64,000 nucleotides of DNA from Simmondsia chinensis (GCA_018398585.1 JAGTTD010000001.1:32996438-33060437), one strand, 5' to 3'; counted from the stretch's first letter, positions 1-10,549 are shown. Translations and numbers: made by a program. Notes: generated by a model from the letters alone, not told the origin.

Positions 1-2421
1 TGGGATTAGATTATATAGGTTGGATAATTAAAGGAATCTAATTGGATTATAGTTTTATTTAATGATTAAATAAAAATTTAGAATGTGATTCTAATATTGA
101 TTATGAGATAATCAAAGTTAAAAGAAAGATCTGCTATTGGAAATTTCAAGTGGGAGTGAGGATTAGGAGTTGATTCCTCATGGCCTCCATTTCTAGTCTA
201 ATAGTATAGTGGATAGGCGCTACTCCCTGAGGAGGGCGTTTGCTTACGAAATATAGGATTAGACTTCTTAATGATAGATATAGGTACGAGAAAAAAGAAT
301 GCGGCCACACTGATGTGGAGTATCTAGTTTGCTTATACTAATGTCTAGGTAATGCTATACACTTGACTAGGATAGTATATTAGTCTGTTAGGGAGCATTA
401 TTATACTGTCTTCGAGACCAAGGATGAAATGGTTAGTTAATTATGTTTAGGAAATATATCAACTGAGAATAGTTTTCACTTGACTAATAATTCGTTATGC
501 CCCTCTCTCATAGAGTAATAGGTAGATTGGTTAGCTCATCATTGCACACATACAAAGAATGGTTAGGTGGATTACATGCTTTGTTTGTTTGCTAAAGATA
601 TTATTAAAAGGTTCACAGGGCTCAAAATTTCAAGTGGGAGTGAGCTTCTAAGAGAATGCTCATAACCTCCATTACTAGTCTAACAGTATAGTGGGTTGCA
701 TTACTCCCTAAAGAGGATGTTTATCCGCAGAATATAGGTTAGACTTCTGTTAGGAAGAACTAAAGTCCAAGCAATCGAGTATGGCCACGTCAACATAGAG
801 TATATCAAGACCTTGTATGGATGTTCAGGTAACGGTGTATACTTGACTAGGGTCTACATTAGTCTCCCCCAGGAGCTCTATTATAGGACCTTAGAGGCTT
901 CGGAAAAAGTAGTGCGTTAAACATGTTTAGTAAAGAGTTTACAAGAAAATATTTTTATTGACAAATGTTCTCACCCTTCTGGTATCTCTATTCGGCCTCG
1001 CTGATTGGGGGTTTTGGGTAGTTCAGTTGGGTCCCATGGCATACATGTAAGGGTCGGATCGTGTACTTCAAATTTTGACTGTTTGCTAAAAGTAAGAAAA
1101 GTAATCATATATGTTATATGACTTGTTTTATAGTTTTTGATTTCAGACTAATTGTTATATTATTGAATTGCAATCAATATTGATATGTCTTACTTGTCTG
1201 TTACGCTATCCTCACTATAATATACACATGTAAAGCACTAGGAGATGCTTAGAGTTTTCTAGGTTGCTACAAGTATATCTACTAAGTTGAAAAGAACGTT
1301 GGGAACGTTAGACTAGACCAAAGAGTTAGTCAGTTGAAAGCTTCGGACATTAGATGTCGAAAGTTTTCTAGTATTAGATACTAGAAAATTCAACTGTAGT
1401 AGAGATGATAAGATATTTGAAAAAAGTGTTTGATTATAGAACTAGTAGCATGGGAACGACTAATGTGAAAGATAATAGACACAAGATTGTGTTAAGAAAG
1501 TTCACTTTAAGAGTGCGTCATACGATGATGGCTCATTCAATTGAACTAGATTTCTTAATGCAAAATTTTGATAGCCAATCTCAATAGGATATAATCCCGA
1601 CTTGCCTATCAAGGTCTTTCAATCAGTTTAGCTTGGATACATTGAGTAATGGAGATTGCTCATTGTCTGAACTAATGAAAGTATAGTTTGAGAGAGAGGA
1701 TGTCATGAGAACTGAGGAAATAGTCCACTTAGTGTAAGCATCTATCTTAAGAATTAGGAACCTCATTGTCTCTTTTATAAAAGCACTAGAACTATGTGTA
1801 GCCGTATAAAAGAAGAATTTCCGAAAATCATATAGCTTTTAAGTGTTTCTTAATCTTAGGTCACATTAATCTAGAACTATGTTAATTGCAGTTTATTCGT
1901 CTAAATATAAGCTAGGGAATCATGTTCAAATTAACGGTGACTGAAAAAGCCTTTAAGAGTAAGGGCAAAAGAGCCACTGAGCTAGTAGAACTTGTTCATA
2001 GAATGTTTATAGATTGCTAAAAGTTCAAGTGAGCGGAAGCGAATAGTATCTCATAAAGTGTTTATGAATGACTACTCAATTAGTTGAGATATATGAAGAC
2101 CGAAGTCTTGAATCTTTTGAAAAGTTTAAAGAATTAAAGGCTAAAGTTGGAATCAGTTAGGTAATTATATCAAGTCACTTTGATTAGATCAAAGTGGAGG
2201 ATTTAAGGAGAATTCTTAATTTTCCTTATGGCAAATTGTTGTAGAAAGGATCAATAATGTATGATTGAATATGGTAAGATTCAGATGAGTCACATTTACA
2301 TATCAAAAGGTTTGCTATGTAAGAGGCTTAAGAAAGTGTCCTAAAAGTACAACAAATATCTTGCGTTCAATAAATTGATGGTATCAGATATTGTGACACT
2401 ACAGCTTCATACAACTTATAG
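1..2421 (+). mobile_element. Copia element A, left internal part (leader and decayed gag/int)
   Basis: This is the 5' internal part of a plus-strand Ty1/copia element whose 5' LTR lies beyond the left edge. It is the same sequence, in opposite orientation, as the internal region of copia B (about 23145-26130): both carry the leader units, the phrase 'cctatcaaggtctttcaat', and the stretch ending 'acaacttata' before the CACTA insertion. Every frame is full of stops, so it is a fossil. It resumes at 10912 after a CACTA-like element. Lineage is probably Tork/Angela-like, judged from relatives D and G; that assignment is inference. Confidence 0.75.
141..1070 (+). repeat. Duplicated leader unit (~484 bp) of copia A
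   Basis: Two diverged direct copies start at 141 and 625, each opening with 'aaatttcaagtgggagtgag'. Both continue through 'cctccat..ctagtctaa.agtatagtgg' and 'ctccct..gagg', and both end before 'ttagtaaagag'-type sequence. The same duplication is in copia B on the minus strand (24960-25890), whereas copia G has one unit (about 54120-54600). It lies between the PBS and gag, so it is untranslated leader. Confidence 0.7.
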
Positions 2422-2849
2422 TGTAAGAAAAAGGGTCATTAATGACAGTGATTGTCTTCGTTAAAAGCTTTATTTACCATTGTTAATACTTATAACAACG
2501 GGGAAAACTTCCCGTTATCCACCGTTGTAATTGCTTTTGAAGTTAATACTATCTTCGATCTACGATGGCTAAACTTAGCTGTCGCTCAAAAGTATTTGCA
2601 GCTGTATACTTTGTCCGTCGTTATAAGTGAAATCAACAACGGCGGTATAAGTTGTCGTTAAAAGTAATATCTTTAACGTCAGAAAATACCGTCGTTAAAG
2701 AATTGGTCAATCACGATGGCAATAACCATCGTTAAAATATTCACTTCAATTTAGGAAAAAGTTTTAACGACAACTATTGATGGAAAATAGTAACGATAAT
2801 CTAGATCTTCGTTGAAAAAGAATAGCAATATCAACTAATCATCGCTAAA

Positions 2850-4060
2850 CAAGGTTGTCAAAATCGGGCTTCTACGTAGAATCGCCGAGGGGTCATCAAA
2901 ATCGGAATCGTAGAATCGAATTGAGAATCGTAAGATTCTACTTTATGTGTATATAAATTATATGTAGTGACAAAATTAATATAATAATTCTCAAATATAT
3001 AATAAAGAACATCAAAAAATCTAAAACCCATTAGTTTTACAATACATTGAAAGCCCAAAGGTAGGAAAAAAGTGTAATATTATTCTAACATAAAACATAC
3101 ACTCAAAGCCTCAACTCATAACATCATCAATAGTCATATCCGAAATCGAAGTTACTATCGTCAATATCATTTGCAGTACTAGTATTTATATTTCCACCAT
3201 CATAATTTTTTCAAATTCAATTCACATTAAGTTGGGGTCTTATCGTCATTTACAATGTTTTTATAAAATTTTTCACTAAATAACATACTTTTTTTATACT
3301 CGTAATGAAAGAAATATAATTTGAAATGAAAATTCCAAATTTATGGTTCACCAGAGTTCAATAAATAATTTTAGAATTATTTAAGAAATTTTAACTATTA
3401 CATGTCAGATATTATATATTGTTCTAAAAGTAAAATATTATAAATAAAGTTAAACAAAAATTGATATATAACTATAAAAGTATAAATAGACAACTTATAT
3501 AATTTAAGTATAAAGTTGGAAAAGGTTATAAAGAACTTAAAGTAATTTGCATACAAACTAAAAATTTTGAACAAAAACTAGTAAGAGTATCGATATATAA
3601 TAAAATTATTTATTTTTAATTTTTGCCTAAAATATATAATATTAATAAAATATATAATATTAATATTATATCTATAAAAAGTAATGAGACAAATGTTTTA
3701 AATCAAAGTTGCTTATTGATAGTTAAAAAAAAAAAAAAAAAAAGGGTTAAAGATGCTCAAAGTGGGATTCGAACCCCCGTATAATACACAGGACAGCTAA
3801 GGAGAGGACCACCAAGCCAAGGATTTCGGACTAATTTACTTACTGCTCATATAAAATTTATTTAAAGATGCAGATCCTCCACCGAGTTGAATCAGTAAAA
3901 TCGCGATTTTTGCAATTTTAGTCCGATTTTACCTATTTTGAATCAATTTTGACCCGATTCTACTTGAGTCCGATTTTTTAAGCGATTTGAATCGATTAGG
4001 TAATGTAGAATCGTAGAATCGTGCAATTCTACGATCTTAATCGCAATTTTAATAACTATG
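2850..4060. mobile_element. Non-autonomous hAT element, 8-bp TSD TCGCTAAA
   Basis: A perfect 8-bp TSD, TCGCTAAA, sits at 2842-2849 and 4061-4068. The imperfect terminal inverted repeats are CAAGGTTGTCAAAATCGGGC on the left and, read on the other strand, CATAGTTATTAAAATTGCGA on the right. Both subterminal regions contain the iterated motif GTAGAATCG, likely transposase-binding sites (inference). At 1211 bp, with no open frame of note, it is non-autonomous. It lies in the left subterminal region of the CACTA-like element. A tRNA-like segment is embedded in it. Confidence 0.8.
3757..3826 (-). repeat. tRNA-derived (SINE-like) segment
   Basis: On the minus strand a good pol III B box GGGTTCGAATCCC (3776 to 3764) follows an A-box-like TGGCTTGGTGG (3819 to 3809). 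The T-arm can pair 4 of 5 bases. Downstream on the same strand is a T run (A run at 3725-3743 on the plus strand) that would stop pol III. A complete cloverleaf is not obvious, so I call it a SINE head or tRNA relic rather than a functional tRNA gene. Confidence 0.45.
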
Positions 4061-4068
4061 TCGCTAAA

Positions 4069-4900
4069 GCATTTGCCACCAATTATCGGCAATCAAATGC
4101 AATTATAATAACAAAATTTATTGTTGTCAAGACCCCATACTTTCAAATAGTATAACTATATATTTATAAATACCTGCACATTTATATAATATAATGAAAT
4201 TTTTACTGCTGTTTATGATACCTATACATCTAGGTAATATAATGACAATTTTCGCATCGTTTAACACCTACTTATCCATGTAGTATAGCAACAATTTTTG
4301 TGTCGATTACAACACCTATACAATCATGTAGTATAACCTGCACCCATAAAAATACATATCATCAAATGTAGCAACGACTTCCCATTAAACAATAGGGGTG
4401 TCATAGAAAATTAAATATCCAAGTAATAACATTCTAGAACTTACATAAAAAAGACACTAAAGTTATACATTGCAAATTTGTCATCTAAAATCTTAGCAAC
4501 ATTTACAAATTCAATAGAAACTCATAAACAAAAGTTAGAACAAAACAAGTCTCGAAGTCCAAGTCTTCTAACACCTGAAAAAATAAACATAACACTCATG
4601 TTAGAAATGTTTTGTAATCTGAACATCAAATAACTAAAAAAGAGCAGGCATGATATGGAAAAATAGAATCAACAAAAGCTAGTAGTATCGTATAAGGATA
4701 TCGATTTCTATGCTAATGATATGATCTTGCAGAAGGTTTAAAAAGCCATCAAAGCTTCACATCATAAACTGTGGAATCCTGTACGATATCTAATGCCACG
4801 TCCTTATTCAACACCTCCTAGAGCGAGTTGCTGGACTTGATAGAAAGGATAAAACAAATCTTTTGGTGCATGGTGTTGGGTATGGTTCATTTAACGCATC
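4069..4900. other. AT-rich interior of the CACTA-like element, no gene seen
   Basis: No open frame, RNA gene or terminal repeat is recognised. Short related phrases such as 'acctatacat..taggtaatata' and 'tacaatcatgtagtata' recur near 4210-4330 and look like diverged short repeats. Confidence 0.5.
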
Positions 4901-4904
4901 TTAC

Positions 4905-5475
4905 AGCTTAATGTATTCTTAATGAATACCAAAGCAATCCACAAACTCAAACTCTACAATATAGAACTCAATTACATCGTTATAAATCCACAATAATCTC
5001 AAACTCCACAAAAACTCAATCACACAGTCTAAATTCAACAACAATTCTGAATAACTTACAATATATTCTTAATGACTATTGAAGCAATCACAAACTCAAA
5101 CTCAACAATACATAAGAGTCCTAAATCCACAGCAATCTCAAACTGCACATAGAACTCAATAATAGAGATCAAACTCCACAACAATTCCAAACAACTAAAC
5201 AATATATTTTTAATTCATATCATAATAATCACAAACTCAAAACTCCATAATATACAACTCAAATAGAGTCATAAATCCATAACAATCTCAAACTTTATTT
5301 GGAACTCAATCACAGAGCCCAAACTCCACAACAATTCTAAACAACTTAACAGTTTAGTTTTAATAAATACCAAAACAATCACAAACTCAAACTTCACCAT
5401 GTAGATCTCAATCACAAACTCATAAACCCAGAACAAGTTCAAATTCTGCAACAAGCGTCGCATTTGTTGCACTAA
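4905..5475. repeat. Four diverged tandem units of ~140-150 bp
   Basis: The phrase 'tatattcttaat' or its variants begins units near 4911, 5061, 5201 and 5351. Each unit continues with 'caatcacaaactcaaactc', then 'tcataaatccacaacaatctcaaact', then 'caacaattc.aaacaactta'. Spacing is 150, 140 and 150 bp. No coding potential is visible. It is internal to the CACTA-like element. Confidence 0.8.
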
Positions 5476-7231
5476 ATATGGATGAGCAAAAGCTTGGGAA
5501 AAAGAAAAAGAACAAGAAGAAGATTACCATTGGCCTAATCATGCTTAAATGATGAGCTCGCCTATCTCAGTAGATAATGATGGAGTAACTTGACCCGTTG
5601 TTACTACCTCCATCCTCCAATGCTTTTAGTCTAACTGCCATATACAAGGACCGGCGAACATAAATATCAAAGCCTTAGCTACAAAATTATCCAAGTTTGC
5701 AAGAGTCGGCCAGTGCATATACAATAACACTATGCTAGCTATATGTACAAAGAAATGTGTTCAATTGAGTAAAATTATCATCCTGCAAAATCATAATAGA
5801 TTAAAAGATGAGGCTTATGTTGTCCTTTTGTAATTATACACACATATACTCAGTTTCAGACACATTCTCTTTGACACACCCACACATAGAGGAGATATTC
5901 CCCATAATATAAGGGCAATTCCTATGTTCATTATGTTTTTTTTATCAACACTATAAGTCTATGCACGTTATATAACGTGTCAATTTAGTAAAGCAACAAA
6001 AGCTTTACTAAATTGACACATGGAGGAGGTATTCCCTATAATTTAAGGGCAATTCCTATCTTCATTATGTTTATTTTTATCAACATTATAAGCTTATGCA
6101 CTTTATAACTTGTCAATTTAGTCCTTATATAATTTACGTTGTGTCAATTTTAGCCATAAGAGACAATGCTTTTAAGTTTGCAATGAAAATTTTGATGATA
6201 GGGCTACGGGTGGATTTAAATGGGTCAATCAATGGGTTTGTATTAAGTCACTTGTATCTGACATCGCCAGGTTTTTATAAGTAACATCATTAACTAGACA
6301 TTAGTTCTATTATAGTACTAAATCCTTATCAACTTTTAACAAAACCCTAATGAGTTATTCTATCTCATGCTACCAATGGGAAAGATGGGATCTTGAGACA
6401 CGAAGGCTTACATTCAAATCCTTATCCCTGTTTTGGAATGAAACTTCACTTGAATTATGTGACAATGGCCCATTAGATAAGGCTGAGTGTGAGATTCATA
6501 GCATTTCATAATGAAAAATGAGTTGATTGAGTCTTTTTCAGACCAAATCATGAAGATAAACGATTTTAGTTTCATTAAACAACAACGAGAAAAGAAAGCA
6601 GAAGCCATCGTCATTGAGCTTTTGACAACTTAGACACATCAAGAATATGTTGGTATTGTTAGGTGTGCTATCCCTTATTGTTGATTTCTAATTTTTGCTT
6701 TGGCTGGTAAAAAGTTACATAAAAATATAAGACTTGGTGGCTTAGGGGGGAAAAAAACTAATTCAACTTATTATTTTATATAGTTTAATCATTTTTGTTG
6801 TATTCTTAGTACATTTTGAATTTCATATAAAAAAATTTGGTCATTATCCCCTACTGAAGTTGGTTGAGGCATTTCATCAAATAGTTGATATCCTCCATTA
6901 AACACCTTTATTTGCAACCCCATACTTCAAATTATTTTAATTCCCAAACATAAAACCAATATTACTTAATTTCCAAACATAAAATAGACACAAACTGCCA
7001 AAATTTAAAACACATAGCATAATTAAGAAGAACAAAATAGATACAAAATAAAACGAGCCCGATCGAAACAAATACAAGAATAAGAGCCTATTGGGAAGAG
7101 CCAATAGCAAAATACAAGGCAATTAGCCAAAATTACAAAGCACATAGCAAACTTCACACAGAGAGAGAAAATGAGCAATCTAAATACCAAGGTAAGAAGA
7201 AGTTTTGATTTCGTTCTTGTCAGAAAGCAAA
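5476..7231. other. CACTA-like interior, unassigned, with one ~135-bp direct duplication
   Basis: A direct duplication occupies about 5890-5985 and 6023-6120 (shared 'attccc.tataat.taagggcaattcctat' and 'caaca.tataag..tatgcac'), separated by a short inverted repeat around 'tgtcaatttagtaaag'. The rest has no recognisable protein. Sequence on both sides of R (7140-7231 and 10132-10380, 'agagagagaaa', 'ttagggtttggattt') resembles a minus-strand gene 5' UTR, so a captured host-gene fragment is possible but unproven. Confidence 0.4.
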
Positions 7232-7361
7232 ATTTCTGTCATGAAATGAATAAGGAGTAGCTTAGATTTAGGATAGTTGTAATTAGGCATGTGTTGTAAT
7301 GCTTTAGTGTGGTTGTTATGGTTGTTGATTGTTACAATTGGTTAACTAATTGATGGAGTAG

Positions 7362-7368
7362 TATAAAT
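7362..7368 (+). promoter_or_regulatory. TATA box of R LTR
   Basis: TATAAAT sits 125 bp into the 5' LTR, upstream of the CU-rich tract. A transcript starting about 30 nt downstream would place that tract in the R/U5 region, at both ends of the genomic RNA. The 3' LTR has the same box. Confidence 0.6.
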
Positions 7369-7420
7369 GGCTTAGGCTTGTACTAACAGAGGCATTCATG
7401 ATGTTAATGCAAATCTTATA

Positions 7421-7518
7421 CTTTCTCCCTCAATTCTATTCTCTCTACTTCCCCCTCTAATTCTCTTCTCTTTCTCATCTCTTTCTCAATTCTTTCTTTC
7501 CCAAACTCTCTTTCATTC
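7421..7518 (+). promoter_or_regulatory. CU-rich (polypyrimidine) tract in R 5' LTR
   Basis: About 98 nt are almost entirely C and T, with repeated TTCTCT, CTCTCT, TCTTC and TTTCTTTC, which are classic recognition sequences of polypyrimidine-tract-binding proteins. The tract is conserved in the 3' LTR at 9994-10090. Its function is not shown by sequence alone. Confidence 0.6.
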
Positions 7519-7555
7519 TAAGTCATAACCCGAGCCCACCTCGGGCCATGACAAT

Positions 7556-7567
7556 TGGTATCAGAGC
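7556..7567 (+). other. Primer-binding site of R (initiator Met-tRNA)
   Basis: TGGTATCAGAGC starts 2 bp after the LTR end. It is complementary to the 3' end of plant initiator methionine tRNA and is the usual Ty1/copia-type primer. Confidence 0.9.
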
Positions 7568-7792
7568 TCGATCTTGAGCACCCCAAACACACAAAATTGA
7601 ATGCCACCCGATCCAAATTGGGTCAAGAATTCAGATTCAAGTTGATCGAGAAATTGTGCTTCACACTGATCCAACTCAGCCAAGGACTTGCTGTTGCTCA
7701 TGGAAGTTGTGTTCTGGTGCAGATTTGTGTCCTTGTGTTCAGGATCATCAAGCTAGTACAACACACGCATATTGTGAGCTATTGGTCAAGGA

Positions 7793-9580
7793 ATGGCTGC
7801 ACAATTTGGCAAGGGATCCACACTCTTGGTAAGAATCTCAAATGCCATTTATCCCATCACCAAAAATATCCTCCACCTAGTCTTTGATCCCTATGGTTAT
7901 ATTGAAGAAATGGAAATTAACCCAATAACTAACCAAGAAATTGAAGCCTATGTGACATACTCTACAATAAACCAAGCTACCTTAGCAATTGTTCAACTAC
8001 GTGGAAGAAACATTTATGACAATTGTTGTGTCCTAGATGTACAATTCTTCAATCCTTGGTTGAAGATTGTGGAGACAAAAAAAGATCCTTCTCCAAGTGA
8101 GCCCTTAGACCCAAGAAAAGAGGAACTTCTTGTTTCTTTAGAAAACAAGCAGCACAATGATCAAGCAGTGGAGCACAACTCAGCTGGAAAAATTGGTGTC
8201 GATTTGGGCATGGAACCAGTAGTCGGGTTCAAGCCAGATCTTGCGCAAGAAGCAAAGAAGCCTGTCCTCATGCAAAATACAACAAATGGAGCTAGTGTTG
8301 GCTTGGATCAGAAAGATTCAGCAACAAAACAGCAAGATACTACCCTTAAACAAGCCAAAACAGATCAACATAGGGCAGTAAAATTGCCACCAATTCAGCA
8401 GCCAGTTGTGCTAGATTCAGCAGTGAATCAGGTTAAGGCCATGGCATCACAACAAAGGCCAGATTTGAGGGCAAGAATGAGGGATAACAATCTGCAAATT
8501 TCTGAAAATCAGACCAAGACTGAAGAGGTACTGCCTGTGGTTGATACAGAGGTAAAATCACAAGTGGCTATTGAAGTTTTGAGCATAAGGAAGCTGCGGG
8601 TAAAGCTCAAATTGCAACAAGGGTTGGAGATTAGTTTGGTCATTCACTTACATCACAAGAAATGCTTCTCAAGCAAGAGATTAAGAGCAAAACAAAAGCC
8701 AATCTTGGCTTACCATGGCAGACCACCTGATTTCCTAAAACTAAAATCGAATGCTAAAGTTCTTGGGAAGTTATGCAAGTTCAAGAACATGGAATTGAGG
8801 CAGCCTAAGATGGTGATGTGGCTAATTGATAAACTTAGTGCATCCTCTTGGATCAAAAGGATGTTGAAGAGGGCAAGAAGAATGAAGAATTCTATTAGAA
8901 ATTGTGCAAGTGCAGCAAGGAACCAGGGTGATGCTACTGCAGTACAACCGAAATCAGCACAAAAGTGCTCTAATCCTACCTCAGTGCATAGAGCTGCTCT
9001 AATTCAGCTGAGAAATTGGAAGTCAATTGCTGCAGCAGGATGTAACAAATTGAAGAGAAAGCTGGGAAAGGTTATGCAAGCTCGTGGAATTCATCAAGGC
9101 CCCAAGACCACTATAGTCATCACAATGGTTCACAAATGGGTGTTAAGGATACAAGGCTCACACGGCTGCAGTTTTTGCGTGTCATGGATCCAAGGAAATA
9201 GAGGACAGGTCTCACTATCAGGTGCTAATTGTTTTGAAGCTTCACAGATTCTGTTGGTGGTATTGGATTCATTAGGCCTGCACAATCAAGACCTCCTGAT
9301 CCTGTTGGTGGTATTGGATTCTCCAGTAACTAAACAATCAAGATCTCCTTATGCATCTAAGGCTTGGTTGATCTGGTATGACATGGGAAGACCCCCTGAT
9401 GTAAGTTGTTCAAATCAAATGCAAGACATTGCAGCAGCACAAGCCAATCTGTCCAAATTCAGCACCAAATTCAACATTCCAACTATGTTAGTGGTGCTAA
9501 GTCCTACAAACTGCAAGTTTTTGAGCATAAGAAGGCATTCACATCTGAAGCTTTCGGGATTAATGGTAGTATGCATGTAG
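7793..9580 (+). CDS. PTB-like RRM protein encoded by retrotransposon R
   Basis: A 595-codon ATG-initiated ORF fills most of R's internal region. Residues 11-87 form an RRM: RNP2-like LLVRIS (11-16), helix 1 'TKNILHLVFDPYG', a degenerate RNP1 position IEAYVTYS (50-57), helix 2, and the signature GRNIYDNCC followed by LDVQF. That last pair closely matches the second RRM of plant polypyrimidine-tract-binding proteins. Residues 95-250 are Q/K/D-rich and probably disordered. About 255-440 is strongly basic. Codons near 486-520 hold an in-frame 51-bp direct repeat. No gag, zinc knuckle or enzyme is visible. After about residue 270 the frame may be fortuitous: another frame gives a more protein-like 'DSVGGIGF..RPPDPVGGIGF'. 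An overlapping ORF without an ATG (7555-7887) precedes it. The RRM call is firm; the role is unknown. Confidence 0.8.
   Translation: MAAQFGKGSTLLVRISNAIYPITKNILHLVFDPYGYIEEMEINPITNQEIEAYVTYSTINQATLAIVQLRGRNIYDNCCVLDVQFFNPWLKIVETKKDPSPSEPLDPRKEELLVSLENKQHNDQAVEHNSAGKIGVDLGMEPVVGFKPDLAQEAKKPVLMQNTTNGASVGLDQKDSATKQQDTTLKQAKTDQHRAVKLPPIQQPVVLDSAVNQVKAMASQQRPDLRARMRDNNLQISENQTKTEEVLPVVDTEVKSQVAIEVLSIRKLRVKLKLQQGLEISLVIHLHHKKCFSSKRLRAKQKPILAYHGRPPDFLKLKSNAKVLGKLCKFKNMELRQPKMVMWLIDKLSASSWIKRMLKRARRMKNSIRNCASAARNQGDATAVQPKSAQKCSNPTSVHRAALIQLRNWKSIAAAGCNKLKRKLGKVMQARGIHQGPKTTIVITMVHKWVLRIQGSHGCSFCVSWIQGNRGQVSLSGANCFEASQILLVVLDSLGLHNQDLLILLVVLDSPVTKQSRSPYASKAWLIWYDMGRPPDVSCSNQMQDIAAAQANLSKFSTKFNIPTMLVVLSPTNCKFLSIRRHSHLKLSGLMVVCM
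9247..9352 (+). repeat. 51-bp direct repeat in the R ORF
   Basis: 'ctgttggtggtattggattc' occurs at 9251 and 9302, each followed by related 'caatcaaga.ctcct'. The 51-bp period keeps frame (17 codons). Confidence 0.85.
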
Positions 9581-9793
9581 AAGGCAAGAGTTACATGATG
9601 TTGCATATAAAGTCATGAAGCAGGACCAAGCCTTATGAAAAGGGTTAGTATTAGTTGGATCAATCAAGCTCTGCAAGTGAAGAAAGGAGCTCTGCAAGGC
9701 TAACTCAGAAAAACGGCTGCAGTAAGCTAAGCATTCAAGACATTTCATCACACTACAAATTCCTTAATTAGATTCTTGAGGACAAGAATCTCT

Positions 9794-9806
9794 AAAGGGG
9801 ATGTAA
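9794..9806 (+). other. Polypurine tract of R
   Basis: AAAGGGGATGTAA lies directly before the 3' LTR start at 9807, the expected position of the plus-strand primer. Confidence 0.8.
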
Positions 9807-10126
9807 TGTCATGAAATGAATAAGGAGTAGCTTAGATTTAGGATAGTTGTAATTAGGCATGTGTTGTAATGCTTTAGTGTGGTTGTTATGGTTGTTGAAT
9901 ATTGTTACAATTGGTTAACTAATTGATGAAGTAGTATAAATGGCTTAGGCTTGTACTAACAAAGGCATTCATGATGTTAATGCAAATCTTATACTTTCTC
10001 CCTCAATTCTATTCTCTCTACTTCCCCCTCTAATTCTCTTCTCTTTCTCATCTCTTTCTCAACTCTTTCTTTCCCAAACTCTCTTTCATTATAAGTCATA
10101 ACTTGAGCCCACCTCGGGCCATGACA
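9807..10126 (+). repeat. 3' LTR of R
   Basis: 320 bp, TGTCATG...CATGACA, followed by the TSD ATTTC. It carries the same TATA box and CU-rich tract (9994-10090) as the 5' LTR. Confidence 0.93.
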
Positions 10127-10131
10127 ATTTC

Positions 10132-10502
10132 ATAGAGAGAGAAAGGCAATTCGTACCTTAGGGTTTGGATTTCTCTGTTGAGATTTGATTTATGCACTGA
10201 GATTGGAAGTGAAATTAAGGTGAAAGATAGGATTTAGCTTTAGGTTATGATCAGAATTGTTCTTTCGTCCAAAAAAAAATGGTAAGAATTGTTCTAGACG
10301 AAATTAGGGATTTTGGGGTTTTGCTTTAGGGTTTGTGAGGTATAAGATGAAAGTGGCGGGTGAGATGAGTAATGGGTTCATAATTTTTTTTTTTTTAATA
10401 AAAAAAAGTCAGTTGCTTTCCAGCAAAAAATTTATTTGAGGCGCTTTTTGAATTTGTAAAAAAGAAGTTTGCCACTATTTATGTCTAGGTTTAGTAATAT
10501 TG

Positions 10503-10549
<47 letters not shown>

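Larger units (their letters stand above)
7237..7553 (+). repeat. 5' LTR of R
   Basis: 317 bp, TGTCATG...CATGACA, about 98% identical to the 3' LTR by eye. It contains a TATA box, a long CU-rich tract and, near its 3' end, a perfect CCCGAG/CTCGGG hairpin (7529-7545) that is mutated in the 3' LTR. Confidence 0.93.
7237..10126 (+). mobile_element. Non-autonomous LTR retrotransposon R carrying a PTB-like RRM ORF
   Basis: A complete 2890-bp element: 5' LTR 7237-7553, PBS, one long ORF, PPT, 3' LTR 9807-10126. A perfect 5-bp TSD, ATTTC, lies at 7232-7236 and 10127-10131. The LTRs begin TGTCATG and end CATGACA, and I count about six substitutions and one 3-base length difference between them, so the insertion is recent. 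No RT, RNase H, protease or integrase is present, so it must be moved by another element, presumably one with the same Met-tRNA PBS. Nested in the CACTA-like element, it is the youngest layer visible here. Confidence 0.93.

Noticed and set aside
2422..2860. Satellite or gene from the repeated CGTCGTTAAA words
   Set aside because: The words are short, inverted and clustered near element ends, as in subterminal repeats of DNA transposons.
3757..3826. Functional tRNA gene
   Set aside because: Good B box but no clear cloverleaf or anticodon arm; better explained as a SINE or tRNA relic.
5269..5472. 67-codon minus-strand frame
   Set aside because: Falls in the four-unit AT-rich tandem repeat; the periodic sequence explains the open frame.
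9415..9751. Antisense frames (63 codons each) over the R 3' region
   Set aside because: Short shadows of the sense ORF with no domain or start context.
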